Below are positions 28,201-33,973 of a stretch of DNA of 45,847 bases, in pieces (the stretch's first letter is position 1; each line of letters opens with the position of its first letter). Source of the stretch: an uncultured Eubacteriales bacterium (GTDB taxonomy: Bacteria > Bacillota > Clostridia > Lachnospirales > Lachnospiraceae); assembly GCA_900314555.1 (NCBI GenBank), contig OMVQ01000078.1, positions 1-45,847 on the forward strand. Reading direction: 5' to 3'. The notes beneath the pieces were generated by a model that made no database searches, was not told the DNA's origin, and was given only the letters and a program-made list of their open reading frames with translations. Position numbers and translations under genes: made by a program.

Positions 28201-28636
28201 TGTTATTCGATTTATTATCTGCATTATTATTTACATTGTTCTTAGAACTATTATATCCGTTGTTCTTATTAGAATTATACTTATTACCCGATGTCGTAGT
28301 CTCCTGAGTATATTTATCTGATGAATCTGTAATATTCTCACTATCTTTTGTTGTAGTCTCTTCACCATCTACATCTATAACGGCATCAGGTGCAGTTGTA
28401 TCTTCTTCGACTGTCTCTTTCTCTGGTTCAGAAGTATCGCTTTCAACCACATTCTCGTCTGAAGCTTTACCACTTTCAGAGTCAGTTTTACCCTTATCCT
28501 TTATTTCTCCTGCTTTCGTTACTATCACACTATTTATATACTTAAATACTGTCCGATAACCATATACATTATCGAAACCTATAACCATCGTTATACATAA
28601 GATTATTGCAATTATCTGCTTTGTTCTTTTGCTCAT
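16271..28636 (-). CDS. giant secreted GLUG-like beta-solenoid surface protein (4121 aa)
   Basis: 4121 residues. A signal peptide (about 1-26) is followed by an acidic/Thr-Ser stretch (45-115) and an Asn-rich linker (about 115-165). From about 320 to 3110 there are dozens of glycine-rich turns such as AAGGLIG, TAGGLIG, VGGIVG and GGLVG spaced by 40-80 residues of beta-forming Asn/Thr/Ser/Val sequence, the pattern of GLUG-type right-handed beta helices. The last ~1000 residues lack these turns and look like beta-sandwich domains; the end (LTNYKVTVTY ... FFIFTVTKLKT) resembles the ends of SipW-type surface proteins. No LPXTG, SLH or other anchor is visible. GGAGG lies ten bases before the ATG. 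Likely an adhesin or the shaft of a surface fibre, co-transcribed with the TasA-like set. Confidence 0.88.
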   Translation of the reverse strand: MSKRTKQIIAIILCITMVIGFDNVYGYRTVFKYINSVIVTKAGEIKDKGKTDSESGKASDENVVESDTSEPEKETVEEDTTAPDAVIDVDGEETTTKDSENITDSSDKYTQETTTSGNKYNSNKNNGYNSSKNNVNNNADNKSNNNTVTNNDNTNNSNTGNNGTDNFLSDEPTANVDTTVVGQGEVLEGDVELVDGKNTRVQVTKAENFVKGGVYWIQSQTDWTKLAEISQTSTLENMTFAIYRRESHYDDWTLTDIKIGNENYPFSGSMYQLYTSSVINTNVVLFEYLSSKAKIGKKEGNKNNSITINYTSSVNAGLATNLVIDKGSTVYMGDAKNSNYYVKIKGTIASKGMAAGGLFSYVKINENSTVAEGEDETANIYLDGINNIDLSTITSDMYGKTAGGLIGDITGKINLYINSIPKTTMTVSAYATSDTQAAGGLIGRVGNGVKVTLTNTDAITLNSSVSYFNGSYGYTAGGLIGCVDNAEVYADSDGGIIQKSNVAALRYAGGLIGYANNSKIVVKNYTQNSGTYIYQASNGSYTINHAAGGVIGKFYCDENNSDGKLELSYIKSSNKTAATASNIRISTAYTNNVNNNINYNKRGGLVGIIDSGASNVYIHDINTDAKETGAGGDNCYYVNLIYYNNNVNNYKSQAESGGLAGVIAGTDIKIENVVFNYVYISGSDGKDSNSIGGSIVGNITARTGFVNNTNKNTKITIKNINVMSNYIEYVNLYHGGLFGVMSNTVVAMQGTIDLSKVPYKTYSNSQKFANSIVLLGTEGNGGFLASYINRSFIYEDTDCVYTRPITYKDDGTINEFDADNIKYSNWRGADINSTPKYCIDDIGNYGSVLKNVESVLQIDNAYDNVVTGKITKDDDGNYIIDSLGDALRLAVAGNTANNDDGYPKFGGNCFVDDGETIPKVTDILSYNYKITTDLDLQKAGIHGFVRNDDVRYAFTGSFEGVQTDGKNPVITLDFISKQKYGGLFTNATNATFKNLDITGYLHYLQAYGINEVDGNYRVRAAAGSLAAYASGNININNVNVYTSIKTSTYNYTTWDNSYMYCYGGMFGLYYPGTKQTTYECTNSTIAPRFSAVRNNSFIGGMIAWMRVNSSSIVKEMNITDTTIGTEIVANSLFSYGATNNYIHGRLSGFIGLISGDYVDVGHTGNVDNKASSIGNATYASINMKNTTIDGLDIDMTDAGGNLTVTIGGALGYSWAYADVSIDGLKVRNSKIVSRGVVGGLVSFMNGRINLKDISLESFAMSEFKQTLRATYCSFLIGNGQNAITTIENYKIATDGKVTETDYTNFDEIVGLTVKLRDPSNGVEYIYKQNQNIDEAYNVGGIVNIIDSDFNSFTDNTGTYRSYVNKVVTTQNKYTRYYYNLFTDNSTDWTITNGAINNEKQFMTFTVSRYARDTFNRFIKAYFTGGEYFSTYNINNNLDLNGYSYYPAPMAGTMVMNFNNHTVTLYGEKIDTLEKELNTSGTNKVLRGNTDSNSQHYMMHAGLFNSSSGNLTVKDLQLTGSIANLGDKTGAISSISTTNTLNLNNIVFNNLKVANYGETGAGLMLAQVGVNAYSSPTWTKATIDKITTTGYDGQKPVAAALIGNAGNDSATNTVISFVNMKVEDEKLSDNKTGKVFRYASYIYNYKFTSDLTINNSYVSYRFSEDDCKNINVTYGDEIKNGVQYANVDRTDRDLLDTAINEAKNGRYIPYIYMERNIYVNPRNGNITEGCGTYEDPYIINNSKQLLTLYLYLTDKAEYKETFKGTGSDDDKSGVWQVVPVGGSSTNHNECSVSNGEETKHIAVKYDKPGFPTQDDLRTAYYKITADINLGVSNDMNDKNIAGEYCGLGTETYPFAGVIIGTKSESENYKIILPEQGTKTVTGGKQQLVQSTFGLIQYMGGAVVKDLDIYSQNYDRNAYYNVTEYGGGVAAKVVGGDNIIDNVNVRVKFNTNIKKEDNKTSYDIKGIGGYVGTVENGSLIFRDTQGKESVSKCYFENYADMATNALLVDGMANVVTSAFESVLGKIGVNVSDINARTSASYNSNSNYKGEYGESVGLYVGMVYDGYVVYEGYNNTAITKPYTLEKSEMGLADVYSDKYPLVNGFHMINGNVLDENTNGTSEDTKKITFNADATGKLYTVNVNNTQALEILTMALNSDSLSVYYCENNDHSTGYGYKNRCRKAAYDNVGTTDAITSEDRIFAKAYDDNKSDDIGYLYPYIAYRYIDYTNLTTIGGVAYDNPAYVHENYAAYKRTLTTISVKEKDKKENKDKIFNCIVSNVNKTDAKVANYTTTYVLAKNTDDKPKTYDLSLYDLSFKGIGGIYTYTYSDFRANFDGNGNIVKFYISRAYDDEVMYSGMFNQLVYSQRELAENVSDKQLEIGNFTIKNSIVYNPNKYSIMSQYDSTVYPTSAGVHTCSTGGVAGLMKGAWKLQNITWERDEPINDDLIKYDISGYRSVGGIVGKIDNSLSYSTYFTQEWLDANHSKMNDIDFINCNLKGTNDYHISVTELGSTDYSTPRWGAYRFVGAGGLVGSIGTNLFSAHTVMSYGEINISSCDIDYVDVLLKNKGYGGGFVGLLGTRCNPYTTNDAQQYASHGNVTVDGKDADDNVSHISNLTVRTDNTVNSVEDYSHGGMFGRIDAPRNSKIYGGNIIVTNYNLSDISVDDTRTKDYQAGSDATMDGDGGIIGSARANYVDLSNITFTGTNTIGTEYARKHIGGLIGKLYNVSNTNNNGVGYREDNTVNIYGCNLSGMNISSYNICGGYIGHTFIEKINIGSESTKDVIRDSTITSVDGDKIGGIVGYIHASDGNMFQSWPVSNFINIDVINTKVISKRASSSAGGVLGGIYLVTTSATKHTFKNINVYSENGGESLVQSGMYAGGLMGATGLDDTNKNNAYISVYMDGYIGIGQKYDTDTNSWDTSTNTGVNIRAPYAGGLMGNEYTRVSETHPADIMVANNRIYSMRTDGNVDIYSGGLYGMYQLATNANSTFNSVTVKNNLIYTGRNNTDYQKSNRGTGGVASGGLIGYMYSSSNTNVYFPDVTLENNSIGYYDVSYDDRNNKWKNVTLDSKYVKLVKMTSNKTNPSTVSWDEIDDLSDTTIAAYSVAFGQFIGRHSQNNQNGQVYILNPKVTTDKDKVGSIPVIDVAMNSYAATTTPNTVTYQEGNPYNYRKYCHIVYIDDTTGSDYDDIKTSATGRYPSYISENLIISDEVNYQFGLFKSIVDAYRNLNNGVTDTKTKNYNYITGKRLNMYMKYNDNSNYSLCGTDNNYYDITYNVKENDNHANILNGVPVLIIDGLQPQTVGNYAAAILTNGGGVVSDTVINTLNGNNNANVNNSTMNKFWKITCENAYIDTDGSIHKIYSADTRFAEHQSTSIICNNYNRLSLANSIYDQYIDVGNGGKIYTITLLSYTYTCPVATSDGTIVNRIETIYIPVFVKEKVTVDSYIRVLSNEEYSLSNASKIGYKDEVTVSHDSIYTIYSEFVYDGIRNNKAFLNDKLHKFIYAENAGGVDSFTVGTKMTLIDYQTGIAYYYTVENNLENNNKIPFEVFKDKDGNSYEQRNISSGISDDLSFNSYTSIGYKEGNDYKPGEWTYKDDNNKKGIGVERYFIIVEPAETENNIHFQLKIATEAKDANNITVDEFFNKEVRGDVKGMDMTCIPGPIIKFGGVDSNGMGTDGVTYVKGKISADEEVTINSNIQVVLCDYDSEAPSPYWQKKFVSNTIDSANTDKYLEVSVTLLDEKGKVVAWPVGTNISVNGASKTVLDNNLIIYEYKDSGKEFAMNTVQKDILGKCYYYNVAESDEVEDMNWIHYDEDSGQWYYYVDYDAVNSQWITQYLDNPPQEKYISMSNQMDISLDFSTADIDEYAGKNYTVMLKLYRSDDPNYLNEESTKSYGGSVRQYSNNVFSESIKDLSVALAVDDILSLGINLYNNVKEKYEIPFTNKFDFSNLINKKKEDSDIVEWADKKYMATYRVYKKVEKSGNNDGDKDIDYNANIGNIIESAGNSEYQIINWDDSPFELYDDSGTKLQSENITVNKNEKQNVIITSKEFTADEIKNGTNGTKYVTEWNMNLKAKAGEFRDADLTNYKVTVTYVPYDKTADRPETDEEQTWFDFFIFTVTKLKTDM

Positions 28637-28680
28637 AGACTAGCTTCCTCCATTTTTTAACAAAACGATATCTCAAAGAT

Positions 28681-29832
28681 TTACTCATTCATTACTGTTG
28701 TAACCAGATCTTCAAACCACTTTCTACCTGTGGCATTAACAGGCTGACTGCTTAATGCACTCTTGAAATCTGCTGTTCTATAGAATGTAATATCAATGCT
28801 ATAGTACGGAAGTACACTTATTATCATCGACATTGTTCCATCTCCATTATCTATAAGATATTTGTCATATTTGACATCATCTGTCGGTTCTCCTTTTGCC
28901 TCTGCTTCAGCAATCGCAGCCTGCTTAGCTTTCTCATCATGTTCTTTAGCTGCTAAATAGCTGTCATCATACTCATCTATTGTAAGGTAATTCGTATTCC
29001 ATGTTACCTTAATCTCCTGTTTTGTTGCCGTTCCCTCATCTGTAACAACATCACCAATTGTTTTAATATTGTAGACATATCCCGATAAGTCTGTTACAAG
29101 TTTCTTCCAATTACTATCACTATATTGCTCGTTATCCTGTACCTTGAATTTAGCACTATCGATAGACATTTCCACATCTGTTATATGTCCCTTAAATATA
29201 CCAAGAAGTCTGTATTCCTGATTCTCATCTTTATCCTTATATACATAATCAGGACTTATAGGATAAGCCATTACTAATACTCTGGCTGCCTCATATACTT
29301 CCTGTGATACCATCGATATCTGTACCGCAAATGTATCTGACTTAAGAGTTCCACCCTCTAATTTACCTGTCAGTTCTACCTTGCTTCCCTTACTATCAAG
29401 GCTGTGAACCGAACCATCATTAGATATAATGCTGTATTTTGCTCCGATTGGCTCATCTAATAATACACATTCTATTTTATATTCAATATCTAATTTATTC
29501 TCATTATATAAGATATTATTATCGTAGTTACGAATATCAAATGAAAGCGGTAAATTCGTCATTGCCCATGAACCGCTGTTTGTAAAAACATTAATTTTAT
29601 TAAGTATTTCATCATTATTAACGATATCATCTATATTTGTGACACCTGTTGATTTTCTTAACTTATCACTTCCAAAATACAGATTAGAAGCAACAACTAT
29701 TCCCTTGTTATTTCTTGATGCATAATATTTACCATATACTATACCTGTTATTCCTGCAAGTGCTATGACTAATAAGATTCCTGCTATTCTTCTGATTCTC
29801 TTTTTATTTAATGTTTTATTCTGCTTTGACAA
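28681..29832 (-). CDS. SipW-type secreted surface protein (TasA-like group, member 6)
   Basis: 383 residues from a TTG start (GGTGG upstream; no early ATG). A basic N-terminus (KKRIRR) and one hydrophobic segment (about 15-33) are followed by GKYYASRNNKGIVVASNLYFGSDKL, here noted only as the mature N-terminus: the KYY..NKGIV.AS.LYF.SD pattern is common in SipW-processed proteins of Clostridia. The body is beta-rich, with an Ala/Glu/Lys helix near 300-320. The end (RKWFEDLVTTVMNE) resembles the extreme end of the giant protein that follows 44 bases downstream. Probably a minor fibre subunit or adaptor; no enzyme motif. Confidence 0.7.
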   Translation of the reverse strand: MSKQNKTLNKKRIRRIAGILLVIALAGITGIVYGKYYASRNNKGIVVASNLYFGSDKLRKSTGVTNIDDIVNNDEILNKINVFTNSGSWAMTNLPLSFDIRNYDNNILYNENKLDIEYKIECVLLDEPIGAKYSIISNDGSVHSLDSKGSKVELTGKLEGGTLKSDTFAVQISMVSQEVYEAARVLVMAYPISPDYVYKDKDENQEYRLLGIFKGHITDVEMSIDSAKFKVQDNEQYSDSNWKKLVTDLSGYVYNIKTIGDVVTDEGTATKQEIKVTWNTNYLTIDEYDDSYLAAKEHDEKAKQAAIAEAEAKGEPTDDVKYDKYLIDNGDGTMSMIISVLPYYSIDITFYRTADFKSALSSQPVNATGRKWFEDLVTTVMNE

Positions 29833-29915
29833 TTCTCTTCACCACCATCATTTGCAATTAACTATATTCTGTTTAACTGTGTTCTTTTTAACCACCGGTA
29901 TATCTAAACAATAGT

Positions 29916-30881
29916 TTACTTTTCAACCGGCTTAGGCTGTTTAGCATTAACTACTACATATACAAGGTCTGTCTCCTTAGTATATTTACTGAAGTCTACA
30001 CCATCCTGCCATGATATTTCTAACAGGTAATAATCATATTCATACTGGCTTACGCCATCTGAATTCTTATACTCAAGTGCTAATGGATTACCATTTGTAT
30101 CATTCTGATATAAGAAATATTTTCCTTTGTTAAATATGCCTGTACCATCACTGCCAAATAACTCATTTAATCTTGTAGCTGTTTCATCTCTGGTATAACT
30201 AATTGGTGCAGCATTCGTCTCACCATCTTTAATCATCTTCTGCCAATATACATTATCAACACCATCAACTACTATACCATCCTCTGGTATATCTGACTCA
30301 TCTGAATATGATGATTTCTTCAATTCATAAATATTATAATTAACTAACAGATTCTCTGTATATATGAATTCCAAATCATAATTAAAGTTCGATTCTCTCG
30401 CAATATCAATTGAACCATCTGATACATCATCAGGCTTCTTATTACTTACACAGAATACTATCTGTTTAACCTCTCCCGGATGAATGTTACCAACTGAGAA
30501 TTGTAATGAATTCTTATCATCAGGATTAAGAAGATATAGGAAATATGGTGTCATTATCTTTATATCTTTCTTATCGGCATGATTATCTTTCGTGTAAAGA
30601 TACCATGAGAAGGTTGCTGCTAAAGCTAAGATGCATACAACCGCTACCGTAATTATAAGAGGCTTCTTATGTCTATTCTTACCATTCCCACTTTCACTTT
30701 TCTCATTATCAGATGAAAGATTATTGTCGATATTATGATTCTCTGTCTCTATAATTTCAATATCACTAAGTATGTCAGACATATCAGCAGCATTTTCATT
30801 AGCTGTTCCTACTATGTTATCTGTCTCAATATCTATTATATTTTCTTCTTTAGCATTATCATTTTTAAGTATTTTCTTCAT
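29916..30881 (-). CDS. membrane-anchored TasA-like protein with acidic cytoplasmic tail (member 5)
   Basis: 321 residues, ATG with AGG eight bases upstream. Residues 1-70 are hydrophilic and acidic, with DIETD, DILSDIEIIETE and Asn-rich stretches, then RHKK and a membrane segment (about 74-95) ending AATFSWYLYT, which echoes the GATxAWF motif of SipW substrates. The outer domain (about 110-315) is beta-rich. A 70-residue cytoplasmic tail is unusual for this family, whose signals are normally short. It could be retained in the membrane and contact the Lys-rich tails of its paralogues or the ATPase (inference). Confidence 0.7.
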   Translation of the reverse strand: MKKILKNDNAKEENIIDIETDNIVGTANENAADMSDILSDIEIIETENHNIDNNLSSDNEKSESGNGKNRHKKPLIITVAVVCILALAATFSWYLYTKDNHADKKDIKIMTPYFLYLLNPDDKNSLQFSVGNIHPGEVKQIVFCVSNKKPDDVSDGSIDIARESNFNYDLEFIYTENLLVNYNIYELKKSSYSDESDIPEDGIVVDGVDNVYWQKMIKDGETNAAPISYTRDETATRLNELFGSDGTGIFNKGKYFLYQNDTNGNPLALEYKNSDGVSQYEYDYYLLEISWQDGVDFSKYTKETDLVYVVVNAKQPKPVEK

Positions 30882-30983
30882 CTTTCAACCTGCTCTCTAA
30901 TCATACGTTAATCTGTATTGCTAAATATTTCTCTTATTATCTGATTTTCTGTCTCTAAGTAGTATTATCTATTATCTGTATAA

Positions 30984-30995
30984 CCACATATGTGG
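30984..30995. repeat. 12-bp palindrome in the surface operon
   Basis: CCACATATGTGG is a perfect palindrome in the 127-base gap before member 5, the longest gap in the operon. It has no following T-run in the direction of transcription, so it may be an operator, an RNA hairpin or a processing site. Confidence 0.35.
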
Positions 30996-31011
30996 CTTTG
31001 TTATCTTATTT

Positions 31012-31884
31012 TTATTTTCTGAGTGATTCTACGTCAAAGTGGAATTTCAAGCTTTGGACATAATTACCAATATAGGTATCGTCCCAGTCATATGCTTCTA
31101 TACTCTCACTTATCTCTCTTCTGATATTCACGATTTCTTCTTTCTCATTTATCATTGTACTAAATGTATATTTCTTGAATTCTTCATAGAAATCGCTATC
31201 CTCATTATATATATCAAGGCTCTTTGGTATATCTGTGAATTCATATGGCCAATACCAGTAAAGTGTTACATATTTAATCTCATTCTCATTAACGTCTCCT
31301 TTTATTCCCTTGAATTCGTTATATAAGAATAGACATTCATCACTATATGGTATTACATCTTCATATTCCTTGCTGTCATCATCATATGTCGCATAGAATT
31401 TCAGATGGCTCTCCACTAATTTCTTAAATTCTTCCTCTGTAAGACCTGAGCCGATATTTTCATATCCATCTATTAATTCAATTGATGGTGTTACGCTTAT
31501 TGCATAACCTGTAGTTCTAGAAGTCTTAGATAATATCTTGAACTTTACAGTACCATATGCCCCTGGAGCTAAAGTATTATCCTCGATATTCTCCTGTTTA
31601 GCAATATCCAAATCAATTGAATACTTAATATTATCGCCTGTTCCAACACTCTTTAATGGAGCGTAATTCTCATCATCTATTTCTCCGGCACTTGCAGTAT
31701 TCTCATCATCTACCTTAACCCACACATATAAATCTCCCAGATCATCTGCCTTAATATCCATCTCTTTAATAGAAGCAGGGGTTATGCCTTCGAACCATGC
31801 AACGGTTGCACCGAACATAACCACAAGTAGTACAAGACATAGCGATACAAGCATTACTGTTTCCTGCTTAAATATACGTTTCAT
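31012..31884 (-). CDS. TasA/CalY-like fibre subunit with SipW-type signal (member 4)
   Basis: 290 residues from the ATG at 31884 (AAGGAAG eight bases upstream; an earlier TTG overlaps that site). The hydrophobic segment (about 10-26) ends in FGATVAWFEG (24-33), the recognised signature of SipW-dependent signal peptides in TasA/CalY/camelysin proteins. The mature part is beta-rich and acidic with no enzyme motif. The gene lies 24 bases downstream of the signal-peptidase gene, like the sipW-tasA pair of Bacillus. It is the best candidate for the main fibre subunit. Confidence 0.82.
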   Translation of the reverse strand: MKRIFKQETVMLVSLCLVLLVVMFGATVAWFEGITPASIKEMDIKADDLGDLYVWVKVDDENTASAGEIDDENYAPLKSVGTGDNIKYSIDLDIAKQENIEDNTLAPGAYGTVKFKILSKTSRTTGYAISVTPSIELIDGYENIGSGLTEEEFKKLVESHLKFYATYDDDSKEYEDVIPYSDECLFLYNEFKGIKGDVNENEIKYVTLYWYWPYEFTDIPKSLDIYNEDSDFYEEFKKYTFSTMINEKEEIVNIRREISESIEAYDWDDTYIGNYVQSLKFHFDVESLRK

Positions 31885-31908
31885 ACTACTTTCACTTCCT
31901 TTCAATTT

Positions 31909-32679
31909 CTAGCATTTCTTATCATTATCTTTTACTTTATTATCTTTTACTTTATTATCTTTTGTCCTGTTATTTAACTTAGCTTCATTATCTGCTTTCG
32001 TTTTATCATTGTTTTTTATCTGCGTTTTCTTAGTTCTCTTATTTATCTTATTATTAGCTTTTATTTTGTCATTAGCCTTCGTTTTCTTATAATTCATATC
32101 ACCGAATACAAGTATCCTCATAAGCTGTTTAATATATGACAACAGACACAATATTAATGGAATGATTATAATTACGAAATAAACCATACTGTTTGAAAGC
32201 TTGATTATCAGGAAATTGATTACTTTACTAAATGGCACTTTACACACATATTTCCCGATAATATCATTTTTTCTTACTGTCTTATCATCAGGTGATGAAA
32301 ACTTATCACCCTTGGTTATGAATACAACCTCTCCATTTTTATCTGTTTTTATCTCATATATTCTATGTGTGTTGTATTCTTCATATATTCTGTCATCATG
32401 TGATATAAAAGTTACTATATCACCGGGTTGTAACTTGTCCGGATTAGTTTTCTTAACAATTATACATGAACCTGAAGCAAATGTCGGCTCCATACTATCA
32501 CTCACAATTCTTAAGAACTTATAATTGAATAATGATACTGATTGATACTTGTGTAATGAATATAACATTATGCATAGAACGGTAAATACTGTAACGAATA
32601 ATACAGTTTCAAGAGTACCAAAAACCTTTGTAAAAATCTCTTTATTATTACCACGTTTTATTCTCTTATGCTCTTTCAT
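31909..32679 (-). CDS. sipW: SipW-type signal peptidase I
   Basis: 256 residues from the ATG at 32679; a TTG nine bases upstream is an alternative and neither has a clear ribosome site. Membrane segments at about 27-45 and 170-192 flank the catalytic domain. VSDSMEPTF holds the nucleophile Ser. THRIYEI has His where bacterial-type enzymes have Lys, the Ser-His arrangement of SipW and the ER-type signal peptidases. KGDKFSSPD is the third conserved box. The C-terminal ~60 residues are a highly basic K/N/T/D-rich tail, partly encoded by a 15-base tandem repeat. It should cleave the TasA-like proteins of this operon. Confidence 0.93.
   Translation of the reverse strand: MKEHKRIKRGNNKEIFTKVFGTLETVLFVTVFTVLCIMLYSLHKYQSVSLFNYKFLRIVSDSMEPTFASGSCIIVKKTNPDKLQPGDIVTFISHDDRIYEEYNTHRIYEIKTDKNGEVVFITKGDKFSSPDDKTVRKNDIIGKYVCKVPFSKVINFLIIKLSNSMVYFVIIIIPLILCLLSYIKQLMRILVFGDMNYKKTKANDKIKANNKINKRTKKTQIKNNDKTKADNEAKLNNRTKDNKVKDNKVKDNDKKC
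31921..31962 (-). repeat. 15-bp tandem repeat encoding the signal-peptidase tail
   Basis: About two and a half copies of a 15-base unit (TTATCTTTTACTTTA on the plus strand) encode repeated KVKDN pentapeptides at the end of SipW. In-frame unit gain or loss would only change tail length. Confidence 0.65.
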
Positions 32680-32707
32680 TAATATCAACCATTCTTAAAT
32701 TATATAC

Positions 32708-33916
32708 TTATTCGCTGCTATCCGTTTTGGTTCTGTTACTCTTTCTTCGTAACTTCTCTACCTCATTAGCTTCTCTTTTCTTTCTCTCATCTATTGCAGT
32801 TAACTCATTATTAATGAGCCTTTTAAGGTTATCAATAGACATTCCACTATTATCGACTATCTCTTCTAATGATTGTCTTATATATTTAACATCAATATTT
32901 TTTTCTTTTTTCTTCTTATTAATATCAAGTTTATATGGATCTCCGACCTGATTATGAAGCATTGCATAATTAAATATAAATGAATCATAAATGTCTTTTT
33001 CAAATGCCTTTGAAATTACAGGCTCACGTTTAACTAAGTCTACTGTATATCCAACTTTATTATAACTGTAGATAAAATTCCATAACTTATAACATGCTTT
33101 ATAATACATATTCTTCTTTATGGCATTAGTCTTTACAATTGGGTGTCTTACTGATGGCATAGTTCTCATTTCTGCGATAAATTCAGTAGATGCAAGACCA
33201 TTTACCTGTCTGTGCACCTTAACAAGTCTCTGGAATATGTCATCATTATCTTTCTCATTCTTCTCATCGGACTGCTTATCTCTTATATTAACCTGTAACT
33301 TGTAATCTACAGTTTCAGTATAATTATCGATAATTGATTCCATCTTGAAGAATGCACCTAACTCATCTTTGGTATTCTCAAAGATTACATTATATCTCTT
33401 ATTTACAAAATGCTGTAATTCTGCAATCAATGTACATATGAATCTGTTCTCGTAGATATTAAGACTCTCTTCCTTGAATACATTTAAGATTCTGTTAGGA
33501 ATTACGGTTCCGTCCTCATCATATTTATCTATAAGATTACTGTGCTGTATGAGGTGTCTTAAAGATTCTGTCGTAATATTTCTAGCCATTGCCATATTAA
33601 CGATTTCTCTGTCCTCTTCTATGAACTTTCTAGGGTTCATAACAACATGGTGTAATGACGGAAGTGCCTCTTCAATTGCACTTATCCATTCTTCGTCTAT
33701 ATTTTTAACTAATTTTACATATTTGAATGTACAAAAATTTGTACTTGTATCTAACAGATTGTAAAAATATTTATAGAAATCATCTTCTTTAACAACTTCA
33801 CTGTCCATATTCTGAATCTTGTCATATACGTTCTGAACTACGTCTTTTTCTTCGTCAAAAGGTCTCAGCGATTTATCTTCCTGTTCATTATCATTTATGT
33901 TTGAAATATCTTCCAC
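32708..33916 (-). CDS. DUF2357-like protein, partner of the McrB-like ATPase, no nuclease seen
   Basis: 402 residues, GTG start with AAAGGAG seven bases upstream. Soluble, helical, no signal or membrane segment. The middle part (PRKFIEEDREIVNMA, TESLRHLIQHS, IPNRILNVFKEES and the ENRFICTLIAEL stretch) resembles the DUF2357 region found next to McrB-like ATPases in McrBC-like systems. Members of that family normally continue into a PD-(D/E)XK nuclease; here the protein ends with a charged KKK/RRK-rich helix and I see no such motif. It follows the AAA+ gene by 57 bases. I suggest it is an adaptor or regulator of that ATPase. The family call is tentative. Confidence 0.55.
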   Translation of the reverse strand: MEDISNINDNEQEDKSLRPFDEEKDVVQNVYDKIQNMDSEVVKEDDFYKYFYNLLDTSTNFCTFKYVKLVKNIDEEWISAIEEALPSLHHVVMNPRKFIEEDREIVNMAMARNITTESLRHLIQHSNLIDKYDEDGTVIPNRILNVFKEESLNIYENRFICTLIAELQHFVNKRYNVIFENTKDELGAFFKMESIIDNYTETVDYKLQVNIRDKQSDEKNEKDNDDIFQRLVKVHRQVNGLASTEFIAEMRTMPSVRHPIVKTNAIKKNMYYKACYKLWNFIYSYNKVGYTVDLVKREPVISKAFEKDIYDSFIFNYAMLHNQVGDPYKLDINKKKKEKNIDVKYIRQSLEEIVDNSGMSIDNLKRLINNELTAIDERKKREANEVEKLRRKSNRTKTDSSE

Positions 33917-33973
33917 TGATTTACTCCTTTCGCATTATTCTGATTATCAGATGTCTCTTTATATATTGTTATC

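Noticed and set aside
28130..28290. CRISPR-like or tandem repeat array
   Set aside because: The regular ATTATT pattern is codon repetition for the Asn-rich linker of the giant protein, with no conserved repeat-spacer structure.
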